Translations under genes and position numbers: made by a program
The notes under the pieces: generated by a model
Databases searched by the model: none
What the model saw: only the letters and a program-made list of their open reading frames with translations
Told to the model about the DNA's origin: nothing
DNA from: Thuidium tamariscinum
Lineage: Eukaryota > Streptophyta > Bryopsida > Hypnales > Thuidiaceae
Direction: 5' to 3'
Length of the DNA: 64,000 nt
Assembly (NCBI GenBank): GCA_947034885.2
Contig: OX344749.2
Coordinates: forward strand, 49,691,682-49,755,681
Shown: one piece after another, positions 35,006-46,989 of the stretch
Numbering within the stretch: position 1 is the stretch's first letter
Layout: every line of letters starts with the position of its first letter

Positions 35006-37551
35006 ATTGCTTTCATTGTTTTAAAAAAAGTGTCTCATAGGGTGGAATAAGTCGTAGAAGTGGACATGCAAGTACAAACAAATGTAGGGTGTCAAGAAAA
35101 CATCAAGGCAAAAAATTATAAAGTTTTTAATTCTACTGTAGTATATGTAAAATTTCATTGGGTGTATTTTATAGACTATAGGATGTAAAATAATGGGATG
35201 TATAAGATTAAAAGTAAATTTAGTATATACCCCTTTTTATTAGTTGAGTGGGACAAAAGTCCTAATTATGGGTTTAAGATTGCCATTTGAACCCACAAAT
35301 ACACTCCATTATTGTTTAATTTGTGATTCTTTTAAGCTTTGATGATCTAGGTGCCAATTTGAAAGCCAATTGTGCTATTGAAAATCTATAAATTCTGAAT
35401 TAGTCACAAATTAAGCTTATAGGTTTGGAATATATGTTGTTTGTGGTGATGACAAGAATTTTTTGTCATGAGGTTCAACAAACTTGGTATGGAGACAAAA
35501 GGATTGTTCAGCATCTCAAATGATAGTTGATCTAGTGATCTAAGTGAATACGTTTCAAAATTTATTAGATCAATGAAATTGACAAGGTTGGTAATTATAA
35601 ACTTTTTGAAATATTTTCTATTTCCTTTTTCCTTGAAAGACAAATGGAATTGGAACCTAATTTAAGTCATTTCATATTTTTTGGAGTTTTTTGGAATTAA
35701 ATATGAGTTTTTGGATGTCACAACCTAAACAAGGGATAAGAAGCCTTATGGCTATGAATCCTAAATCCTACACCCAATTTTGTAATTGAAAGTAGTGCCA
35801 AAAAATGAAACAATATAACATCTAATATATTAGTTGAACCTAGGACTTACAATTGATGTATGCCCCCCTTTTAATGAGCCACATTAGAAAATATTACAAT
35901 GATGGGGTGCAAAATAAAAAATAGACAAAAAAAACTCATTCATCTCCAACTACCCAATTGACCACATATAAAAATAAAAACAAAAAAACAAAACAAAACT
36001 GCAACTATTAGTGAAATTCTTAGCAAATTTTAGTTTTTTGATGATAATATTTTGGATTTTTTGATGAATCGAATGTAGCATGACCTATAATGTTTACATA
36101 AAGAAGTTGAATCTAAAAAATCATTATATGGTTATAAAATATGGTCAACATATAGCCTGATTCAACAAATAGTTCAAATGCAAGAATACTAAGATATAAC
36201 AATAGTCCATGTTGCAACCCATACTCTTTTTACAATGGTTAATGTAGTTCGATGCTCTCAATTCCGAAAAAAAATCATGAACATTTTGAGAACCAACATC
36301 ATTAGCATATTTCTCCAATTGTTGATATTTTAAATTCTATATGTGAATTTCCTACAAATTTTGTGTAGAATAAATTTAAATGATATATACTAACATGCTA
36401 AGGCAAAAAAAAAGGTATTTTTGGAGTTTTAAGAAAATTTGACAAAAAATGTAATAATTCCAAATTACAGTGTTCATAGTTGTGATCAAAACCAAGTTTT
36501 AGACATGGCTCACTTTGAAACTAATTTTCTTTCAAATCACAACTCATTTTTTCTTCAAACTTCTAATAAAACATGGAGGCTGTTGCAGACTACAACTTTC
36601 ATGTCTACACTTTTGGACTTTGTCCATTGATGCTCATAATATGGTTGTTTGAATGAAAACATTGTAGTTTTATACTTAGTTTTGGCAATCAGTATATATG
36701 TACTATTAGTGGAGTGTAAAGCTTGCCAATTTTACTTCAATTCCTAGCTTTATATAGAGCTTGCCTATTTCACTTGATTTGAGATTGAAGAAATTTGAGT
36801 ATCCTTTTGCTTTGAAAATGGTCCCAATGGAAAGTGTAAAGTATTTTCATGATTCTCAAAATTGAAATTTTGAACATGCAAGTGTTGACTTGGAGCTATT
36901 TGTGATTTCTATTTATAATTAAAAAAAATTGCATTTTGACAATTGCAAGTTGGATTGTATAATGCAATTTTGATAGCTTTTCATGTGAAGTTAGGTTTTT
37001 CTTGAAGATAATGCATTTTAGTTTGCTAACACTCTTTGTAGTTGTTCATATCTAATCCCATAATACTATTATATGCAAATTTTTTTAAATATTGTGGGAA
37101 AAACCAACATTCACATACACAGTAAACAAGCTCTTTAAACATCTACACCATTAGATTTTGGGAAAAAAACAACTTGCTTCATTGGGGACAACTACAAGCC
37201 AATGCTCATTTTTTAGAGTCAAAACACATTTAAAAAGGCTTGGGCATTTAGAGATTACATATCTAATATTCAAACATATGTCCTTATTTGTTTTCAAGGA
37301 CTACCCTCTAGTGAAGTGTTTATGGTCAAATGAATCAATACTCTCATACATATATACATACATACATATTTCCCTCTCTCCCTCTCTTTTGTGTGAAATA
37401 GCTTGTAGAATATCATCTTAGAAGTAGTTGTACCTAATATGAAGAGAATACCAATACAAAAAGTTGCTTGTTATTTGTATTTCACAACAATGGATTACAA
37501 GCTACCCAAAATCACTATGTTGCCTAAAAATAGAGTAAGGGCATTTAGGGA
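35006..37551. other. AT-rich intergenic spacer
   Basis: No supported gene. A short CATA/CTCT microsatellite lies at about 37348-37390, and a fragment of the GGTCCATAAA-associated repeat near 35620-35710. Confidence 0.4.
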
Positions 37552-38492
37552 TTAACACTCCTAAAGGACCAAGTGAACATGCAAAATTTGGCGACATAGC
37601 AATTTTAGGCAAGTACGTGTGAGTGAAGATTTCATATTTTGGGCCCAAATTTTTATAGAAGGTGGGGATAAGTAAGATCTTTGATGTGTACTAAAAATCA
37701 CGACATTTGGACATATGAGTCAAAAGTTATGGCCTAATATATTACTTTTTTTTTAATAATTGGGTAGTTTGGGTAGATGGAAAATTCTCTTTTTTTAGAA
37801 ACAAAAATTTGAAATTAGTTTTCCTCATTTACGTATGTATTTGAAAGCTTTGAATCATTCCATTTGAATCAATGAATCAAAAGCTACAGTATGAGGGTTT
37901 TTTTTCCACAGGCAATTATGGATTCTCTATTCTAAAATAAACTTTGAAGTTCTTAAATTTATTCAATATTCAATATTCTTTTTCTTAAAAGCATAAGATG
38001 TAGACTATTTATTACAACATTGCAACCATTGGGATTGACATTTTCTAATATCATAAATAAATTCTTAACAATTTTGTATTTTGAATCATTTGCTACTTCT
38101 TTTTACTTACTATTTTTTTTCTAAATATTGTATAATTCTAAACAATTTGAATTTTTTTAGGCATGTATCCTACTTGGCCTCAAGAATGAATCCAAATAAG
38201 CACAAACATTTTGGACCATTTTTCATATGATTTTTGCCTTCTGAAGTGCAGCTCTCTTGTTTTCCGCAAGGTGAAAAAAAAAAAATTTGAGCATTTAACA
38301 CAAATATCTTGCAATCTATGCGGTAAAAGACTCTGAATTTTTTTTGCACATGTTCACAAACCAATTTACTACAAGATTCTATGGTTACAAATCTCAAAAA
38401 ATGCTTTTAAGAAGAAAATTGATATTGGTTCTAAAAATGGCAGTTTTTGACCAATTTTGGAGTAAACATAGTCGAGGAACTTAAGGTGTTAA
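37552..38492. mobile_element. TIR element, TTAACAC ends
   Basis: Left end TTAACACTCCTAAAGG, right end complementary to TTAACACCTTAAG, 941 bp. Interior motifs (CATAGCAATTTTAGG, TTACTACAAGATTCTATGG) are shared with 13451-14400, 42221-43020 and 59014-60887, defining one dispersed non-coding family. Confidence 0.55.
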
Positions 38493-38709
38493 TAGGAAGG
38501 TCTAGACAAGTATATAACACTTGCTAGACAAATACACAAGAATGACATTACTGCCTTAAACAAATACACAAGGACTAACTTAGGTCAGGAGGACTTTGTA
38601 GTGCAGTCTGGACAATGGATGAGTGATGGCAGCTTTGGAGGATTTGAGTTAGGAAACAACTGAATGATGCTGAGGAACATCATTCTAAGTCAGGAAGTAA
38701 GGTTGGAGG

Positions 38710-38984
38710 CAGCCCTTTTTTTTTGGGCGATTTGGTGCCAGATTGCACCATTCCAAAATAAATGTCAACTTTTCGCCAGATAAAAGTAATCTTTTTTCGC
38801 CAGACTTTTTTCATTTGTATTCAAAATATAGATGAAATTGCCAAGTTTGGATGAAAAAGTGCATGGATATGACTGAAAAGTGTTTTTTCGTCAAAAAGAA
38901 GGATGGATGGAGATATACAATGCTTCACCAAATTTTAAGTGGTCGCCATCTTGGCACTTTCTCAAAAAACAAAAAAAAGGGCTG
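38710..38984. mobile_element. hAT-type MITE
   Basis: 275 bp with ends CAGCCCTTTTTTTT and AAAAAAAAGGGCTG, flanked by the 8-bp direct repeat GTTGGAGG (38702-38709 and 38985-38992). CAG ends with 8-bp duplications are the hAT signature. No transposase ORF. Confidence 0.75.
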
Positions 38985-38992
38985 GTTGGAGG

Positions 38993-41198
38993 TCCATAAA
39001 CCGACCATCTAAGGGTTGGATGTGAATTTTGGGGAGGTGAAAAATCTTGAAATATTTTTGAGCAAATTTATTCTTGAAAGACAAGCGGAATAGGCATCTA
39101 ACCCAAGTGGTTTCATATTTTTTTGGAGATTTTTAGAATTAGGTACAAATTTTTGAAGTTGCAAAAAAGTGATCATTTGTGGTCATTGAAAGCAACCACC
39201 TCCTGAAATGTGCAGATTGGGTACATTGAAAAAAGAAAACTGTACCTTTGAGTCATGTTCACTTTTAATGCCCGGTTGGAGTTCAAGCCTTCTATCTTAT
39301 GTGCTTGGTTATGAAAGAGTGCCATTCTTAAAAAGACACACGAAACATAAAGTTAATGTGTGAGGCTAGCTTTTGAGCTAATTAAGCACTTGTATAGTGA
39401 TCTGTTCTAAAATTGACCAATGTCTTTAAATGGACCAAAAAATTTAGGATAAATGGACATAACGTAGTTCTAAAGGAGAATTGTGATTGACAATAAATGG
39501 CCTAGAGAGGAAGTAAGAGTGCATTCAAGTTTGTTAATAATGTATTTGGGTTGTAGTGTGGATTGATTTAACATGGAATGTGGTCCACTTCAAAAAGCTT
39601 CAACATGTATAAATTAATGCTTTTGAAATATGGCTAGCCAACAACCTCTTAAGAAATATATATATATATAATTTAAAACATTAAAAATTGTCATTGGTCA
39701 CTTTAAAGACCCTCCCTTGTTCTTCATTGCAAATCAACAAGCTTATTCTAAATTTTCCTATCTCTCTTTACATTCTATATGTACTCGCAGTTTGTCAAAC
39801 CTATAGTCAAGAATAGGTACCTAGGATTGACATCATAGAAAATCATTACTAATTCAATATTGCTTTGAAAATTATAAAACCATAATTGGCATCCATTTTT
39901 CTCTCTCTAAAAAATAAGAAAAAGTATTTTTGTCCACATAAGTTCATGGATAATGCACCTGGTTACTTTTCAAGCAGACTACTTTGACTAACCATAGAAA
40001 GACTACAAGAAGGAATGACCATTTCCATCTTGAAGTAAAAAACAATTTAACATAGAATAAAATAAAGATAAATAATACTCATAGTAGCTTTCTCCTTTGC
40101 TAAAATAGGGGTATCCATAAACAATAAAATAAGCAGTTAAGTCAATCTCAACATGATCTAGGATAGTGCAACGCAAAGCAAATATTTTTAAAAGTGTATT
40201 GACAAAAATGATGAAGATCTGATTGACAAATTTCTGATAATTTTATTTGTATTGAATTGAAATTACTTTGAATTTTGAAAAGTAAACATTAGGCTTGATC
40301 TATGACCAACATCTAAAGTCATCCAATTCTAATCATTCAAGAACTCTACTTTCCTATCCATTGTTTTTTTAATTTTTGTATAAACTCATTTATGTGTCAT
40401 TAGCTTATTATTCTAAACCTCATAAAAGTACAAAGATACTCATTTCAAAGAAAAAATGGAAATCCATTCCAATCTCGGTTGGAAATAGGGTACTATAATG
40501 CAGACTTTTTTTATTTGACAAAATCCCAAGGCAATGGTTCTAGGGGGTTATTTCGATGAAAAGATCAATGAATTTAATGTTTATATAACTAAAATCATAT
40601 TGTATAATGGATATCTATTTACGTTGTATTTTATTTGTATTTTAAAAATCATTTTTCTTAATTTGTGACAAACTGAGGTTTAGGGTTTTTTATTACATTC
40701 AAAGTCCCCAAATTTAATTATCTAAATCTGAAATTTTCATAGTGCATTTGCCTAGCAATAAAGCATATTCCTACCAAAGGAAATCTGAAAATACATTACT
40801 TTATGTCCTCTTCATGCGTACAAACAACACTTCCATTGCATGCAATTTTTGAACATTGATGATGGTACTAAGATAATTTTTTTGGTAAAATCTCATCACC
40901 ATCAACTCTACCCAAATTGCCTATTTTTAGATTTAAGAGAAATGACTTTTCCTGTTTTTTACAAATTAAAATCTAAATATGCTCATTTTCATGAGTTTTG
41001 GCACTTTTCTAATTCTCCTACTTAAAGAATTTTCCAAAGCTTTTCCTTCATAGGATACCTTCTTCTTTAAGGTATATGCATTTTACATATTTTTTTATGT
41101 TTTTTTAAAATTGTTTTTCTAATTAAATATTACTCCCGAGAAAAAAAGTGTCCAATCCTAAAATGCTACAGAAATGGACGCCCTTTCTTGCAATGACC
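38993..41198. other. AT-rich spacer before duplication copy B
   Basis: No supported gene. It contains a copy of the GGTCCATAAAC repeat (38988-39190), a TA-dinucleotide run near 39655-39671, and at its end a sequence like the right end of a TTGCAAGAAAC TIR element, finishing next to the duplication boundary. Confidence 0.4.
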
Positions 41199-44100
41199 CA
41201 AGATCAAAAAAAGCTTTTTTCCAACTTTGAATGCTTGTATGTTATGATTTGTAAAATCCAACTTCACTAATGTGGTAGAAATTTAGAAATTCCATTTTCA
41301 GAGAATAAAACAAACTTGCTAGCCGCATTAGTAGACTACTTTGAATCCATTATTTAAATTTGACTAGAGGTATTTTTTAAATTATTTAGTTTCTAACTCC
41401 TTAGTAAATCAAAATTAAATCCTAAGAGGCTTAAGTAGATGCTTAGTAGTAATTATGAAGCCACACCTTTCTTTTCTAATTTGATTCTTAGTAGTGATTG
41501 GTTTATAAAAACTCAAAGATGACAACTTTGAATATTTATAGTTTATTGAAAAAATCATATAGAATCTAAATAAAATAGTAGAAAAATAAGAAATAGAATA
41601 TTATAAGAAATAGAATATACAAAGGAGTACTTTAAAATTGCTATTTCTTTGCAATTCCTTTCATTCTTGTAAGTTGTAAGTTCAAACCCAATCAAATCAA
41701 AGAAAATCGAGGAAAATGGACATTATTAGACAATCTTGATCACAATTCAAGAAGATGGAACTGTCGTGTCTTTGGCTTTGATAGAAATATTCCTTTAAAC
41801 TTTGTTGTTTGAATTTTAATCAATATGTCTACTATAAGAGAATGGGGTCTATTAAGTAATGTCCAAGACATCATGTCTTTTAAGTAATGTCTTTTAATGC
41901 GTCTTTTAAGTAAAATTTTACTAAAAAGAGAGTCTTTTTAATAAAAGACGTAGGATTAGAAATTAGAATTAGAGATCAAACAATCAAGTCTAAACTTTAG
42001 AATTCAGTTAGAATCCAACTTTGAATTTATATTATTGTAGGTAATTTCTATAGTTTTTTGTAAACATATGAAACTCTTAAAATAGGTAAAAACTAAAGAA
42101 GTTACATCTAGGTGAAGTTTAGTAGGAATAGATGAAATTATCTAAAAAAAATCTGGAAAGAATAATAAAATCTAGATTAAAGTCAGAGGTCAAAATTTCA
42201 TGTAAAAGTCAATTTGATAGCTTAACCCCTAAAGGGCCAAATTGCATTTCTTGGCAACATAGCAATTTTGGATAGGTCACTACAAATGGAGTTTTCTTTT
42301 TTTCTTTGAAATTTTCAGACAACATTTTTCCAAGGAGTACCTTCAAGGCCTAAAAATTTTCATAGCTTTTGACAACATAGTTAAAAGATTATTGTAGGGT
42401 ATATAGTTTTCATCGAACGGTGGACAATTTGGGCAACCACAAAAATTTCTTGAAAATTTTGGTTTTTTAAACGAAAATTTGAAACTAATTTATTATTTTT
42501 CTATATTATTATAAAGTTTCAATGATTACATTTTGATCAATAAGTCAAATTGAGTTAGGAAGAGTTTTAGTTTGGGGTAGTTTGCGGATAGTTATAGAAT
42601 CTCTACGCTACAAAAAAAAGTTTGAAATTCTTTATTTAATTGAATTTCTAATATTTTTGAAAAAGAAAAAGAAAAATAGGTGAAGATTATTTATTGCAAC
42701 ATTTAAGCATTAGAGACGCATATAGCCAACTTTCCATGAAGAATGAATTTAAAGAATAAGCACCAATTTGAACTTCTTTTCATACAAATATGACCTTTTG
42801 TAGTGTAGCTACCCGGTTTTGGGCAAGGCCCAAAAAATGTTTTTTGTCAATTCAAATGTTGATAGTTTGTTATCTATGTAGTGGAAAATTTTGAAATTTT
42901 TTCTACATCTTTTCAAACAACTGTACTACAAAATCCTATAGTTACATGTGTCAAAAAATGTTTTTTTTTCTAAATTTTGGTACATGTATTACAAATGGCA
43001 TGTTTTGGAGTGGCTTTGGTGAGAATATAGTCAAAAATTGATGTAGTGGTTTAGTTAGTAGAAGTTAGTTGATGAAGTTTTTAAAAACTAACTATTGGTC
43101 AAACTTCATTTAGCTACAATTTGTATTAGAAAATCCTCATGTTTAAGTAATTTAGATTTCTAAGAAGTTGATTTTAGGGTTGGCAAGTTCAAAAAATATT
43201 TAAATCTAACAATAAAAAATCCTCATGTTTAAATAATTTAGATTTCTAAATGGTTGATTTAAGGATTGGCAAGTTAAAAAATACTCAAATCTAAAAATAA
43301 TAAATCTAGAGTAGAAATCTAGAGTTCTAAATAAGAAATAGGTAATTAATTAGAATCTTTTGAAGCCAACTAAGCAATATTTTTTAGTCAAAATAAATTA
43401 AAGAATTTCTTAAAGATTCCAAAATTAAGTTACACTTTAATTGCATACGTTAATATCAAGAAAAATAATAGAGGATGAAATTTGGTCTTACTATAGTTTA
43501 GGTTTGAATGAAAGCCATAGTTATTTGGTCAATTTGAATGGAACTTCAAACTTTAAAACTAGAATTAATTTAAAATTGAACCTCAAAATCCAAAGTGAAT
43601 TTTCATTGATGGTGTAGTAGAAATTGGTGGCTGAAGTTTTATAAAGAGGTTGAAAAGGAAAACTTCATCCATTGATCATTTCTAGTAGGAGTGTCTAATT
43701 GGAATGTTTTGTAGCATTTTAGAAAATGCACAAGAATCCTTACAACTTAGAATAGTTGAAATCTTGAATTATTTATCTTATTTTTTGAGAGCTTGAGTTT
43801 TAGCCGACATTTATCAAAACTTACCTGAACTACTAACTTTTGGAGATTTCTTAGGTTAGATTTTAATCATTTTACATTTAGGAATTCTAGAAAATTGAAG
43901 AAAATAAGGTTGTTGTCTTTTTTTTAGAAGGCACAATTAGATGGCGTTTAGACAGCTATAGGAGTTGCATCAAACATTGTATATTAAAAAGTCTGTTGTA
44001 CTTGATTTATGCTAGGGTAGGGATAAAACACTCACACCTATCAATATGTTTCACTATCTTATTCTTGAAATTTGAAACATTCCAAATACACATTCCTACT

Positions 44101-44373
44101 ACCATTCCAATATTGAAAATGAAGAATTTATTACTGCTTTCCACATCTTCAAATCTTTCAATTTGAATCCTCTTCAATCATATTTTCTCCAATATATATT
44201 GTCATATTGAACCTACCACTATGCATGATAAATAGAATGTACAAACATGAGGTGTTTATATAATAATGAGTAACCAAAGATGTCAAAATTTTAATAATCT
44301 AATTATCAATTGGTATTGTGAATTATGAATTTCAAATATACTTATTGTATTATGGGAGGCAATCCATTCTTGA
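41199..44373. other. Gene-free 5' part of duplication copy B
   Basis: Nearly base-for-base copy of 12418-15725, with a deletion near 42715 relative to copy A (around 13940-14070). Nothing looks coding. Confidence 0.4.
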
Positions 44374-44715
44374 CATAAGAGGATTTTCAGCTCCTATATA
44401 AGACTGCGAGTTCCCAAACGCTGGGAACGCATTGGGAACTCTAAGAACGCGATGCTGATGTGGTCGAGTGACTGCCACATCAGAAAATAATATTTTTTTA
44501 TTAATTTTAATTAAATATTAAATATTTTTAAAATATTTTTTTGAATCATTTTTTTTCTCTTTAATACATTCTAAAGTTTTTTGAAAAAAAAAATTTAATT
44601 TTTTTTTTTCAAAATTCAAAAATTCAGACCAACAGGGTGCTGGTCTGCAGCAGTGGGAACAATTTCGGGGAACACCCCTGAAACGGTCTCCTGGGGGCCC
44701 AAAAACCCTCTTATG
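44374..44715. mobile_element. CATTAG-family MITE, insertion specific to copy B
   Basis: 342 bp, ends CATAAGAGG...CCTCTTATG, with an internal palindrome near 44455-44483 (GATGTGGTCGAG...GCCACATC). Copy A has the empty site CTTGA/TTACC at 15725/15726. Copy B reads CTTGA-element-TTACC, so no base was duplicated. Confidence 0.8.
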
Positions 44716-45475
44716 TTACCCTCCATTTTGACATTCTAAGGTGCTATCTTTTTGTGTGGTAAAAATGGATAGTGATTAATTATGGCGAAGTTCTCAACAT
44801 AGTTGTAGTACATCATGATAGGCTACAAGTTTCTTGATATTGCAACCAACCTTTAGTCAAAAATGAGATAACCTTTATGACCAAAGTAGGATGAACTCAA
44901 TCTTCAACTAAAAAATTCATGGTAATTTTGGTTTGAGGAATAAATTTTTGAAAAAATATGGAGTCCTTTCAAACCTATTTGCATATATGAAAAAAAAATT
45001 CTCTTCAATATACCTGCACTCTAAATATACTCAATAATTTAAGTGGCTAGAAATAGGTTGCCTCCTTTATATACAACCAACTTGACCTAGCCTTTTAGTA
45101 ACTAATGACTAAAGTGGATACATTTTTAGTAATGTGATAATTGATTAGCATTGAAATCTAGGTCTTATAACATAATTATTGTTACTATTAATACATTTAG
45201 ATTTATAAAATTCATTACTAATCTGAAGAATAGTTCTTCAAAAAAATATGAAATGGCTTGCATTAGAACACTTCTATGCGTACCTTACTAGAAAGGGGCA
45301 CTGTAGAGGAGTTTGTGTGGGATAATTATTCCCCCCCATCTGTGTCATTATCTTTTGCCCCATCCTAAGACATTCCAAGACAAGACTCAAACACACCAAG
45401 AAGGAGGTAGATAAGCCCAAAAATCAAACTTGCCATCTTATGAGATCCATTTGCTTTGATGAAGGTCAACGGGGG

Positions 45476-45599
45476 GGTTATTAGAGGATGTTGCTTTGTT
45501 GTGCTGACCAACTAATCATGTAATAACACTTATGAATGGTTATTAGAGGATGTTGCTTTGTTGTGCTGACCAACTAATCATGTGATAACACTTATGAAT
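45476..45599. repeat. 62-bp tandem duplication
   Basis: Two adjacent units starting GGTTATTAGAGGATGTTGC (45476-45537 and 45538-45599), differing by one base in the aligned core. Copy A has one unit near 16475-16540. Confidence 0.75.
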
Positions 45600-45618
45600 T
45601 GTGACAATGCTTCTTTAA

Positions 45619-46297
45619 GAGCATCCCCACGCTAGAGACAGAAAATAGGGATGTCCAAGACAACTTGGCGTGTTGAATTAATGAATCCATCCGTTAGAAT
45701 AAATCTGAGGCCTCCACAGGGCCATTTCGGGGTTGTTCCCTGAAACCATTCCCTAACTGCTGGCCACTGTTAGGGCGGCATTTATCCAAAAATAAAAAAA
45801 TAAAAAAAAATTCTTGGGTCCTAAAATATGAAAAAAGCCCCCCAAAAAAATTTAAAAAAATTAAAATTTAATGACATGGCACTCTCTTGACTACGTCGGA
45901 TTTCAGTTCACGCAGCAGAAATTGTGTTCCTGCAGTCCGAGAACCCGCAGTCTTCTAATACCCTGAGATTTCTTCTAATGCTATTTTTTGGCAAGTACCT
46001 CACCGCAACTCAGCCTTGAGACATGAGGCGTAAGTTAATTTTGCCTCCAAGAGCATCACTTCATAGACAACGGAGAGGCATTATATATTTTAAAAGTACC
46101 TTAAAATTTGTGTAAAAGGACAAAAATAACCCATACTAGCCACTTGCAAGCCCCCCCATTTGCATGAGTACTTGTCATATTTAGTTGTGGCTAGCCATTA
46201 TTCTTGCTTACTTGTATTTGCTATAGGGCAATAAACTTGGTTGGGCCTGGCCAAATGCCTTGTTTGTGCCATTGGTTGTGTTGGCATAGAGATGCTC
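45619..46297. mobile_element. Harbinger/Tourist-like MITE (copy B) with a nested MITE
   Basis: Same element as 16561-16951, with TAA on both sides (45616-45618 and 46298-46300), enlarged by the nested element 45692-45980. Confidence 0.75.
45692..45980. mobile_element. CATTAG-family MITE nested in the copy-B MITE
   Basis: 289 bp, ends CGTTAGAATAAATCTGAGG and the complement of CATTAGAAGAAATCTCAGG. The internal palindromic motif lies near 45872-45900. Copy A has the empty site CCAGC/CTATT at 16633/16634; copy B reads CCATC-element-CTATT with no duplication. Confidence 0.8.
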
Positions 46298-46514
46298 TAA
46301 TGAAAATCATACCTTGAAGATGGGATCAAAGGAGATGCAAACCTTGTAGCACGGCATACCTAAGATGCACCAATTGCCAGTGCCATCTTCAAAATTTGAA
46401 GTAGTTGGTCTGTTTTCAAGGCTTGGCATGCTTGCCATGGAGCTCTCATCATGGCCTCCCTCGCCAACTTAATGAATCGGCCCCCCTTGGTGCCCAATTG
46501 TAGGGGTGCTTTTA

Positions 46515-46910
46515 GAGCATTCCCACGCTTGGCTTGGGCAAATGGCCCGGCCAGGGACGACTTGCCGAGCCATTAAGGAAGCCTGGGCCCGGCTAAAAAA
46601 ATTTGTCCCACTCCAATACGACCAACGAGGCAGGGAAGCAAGTTATTTCGGACTTTGAGGTGCCACCTAAGGAGATTCTGACATGAAAAAAACTTTTTCT
46701 AATCCCAAGTGCCTTGGAAGTTGGAAAAAAGGCAAAAAAAAAGGCATGCTGGGTTGACTCTCGATTTGGTGATGGCTCGCCATTTGGCCAAGCCATCACC
46801 AAATTTGGCCGGGCTTTTCCTTCCCCATGCATGTCGTGGGGCAATTCACATGGCCGGGCCTGGCCACTTGCCCAGTTTGCGTCTTATTTGGCGTAGGCGT
46901 GGGAATGCTC
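46515..46910. mobile_element. Harbinger/Tourist-like MITE, specific to copy B
   Basis: 396 bp, ends GAGCATTCCCACGC and its complement, flanked by TTA at 46512-46514 and 46911-46913. Copy A has a single TTA (17168-17170) at the empty site. The interior is relatively GC-rich, with GGCCGGGC and GGCCCGGC motifs. Confidence 0.8.
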
Positions 46911-46989
46911 TTAGATGCTACTTCCATTTGTCTTTGAAGGAAAATTTACTGAGAAATATTTGAAGAATTTAAACTTCCTAAGTGAATTA

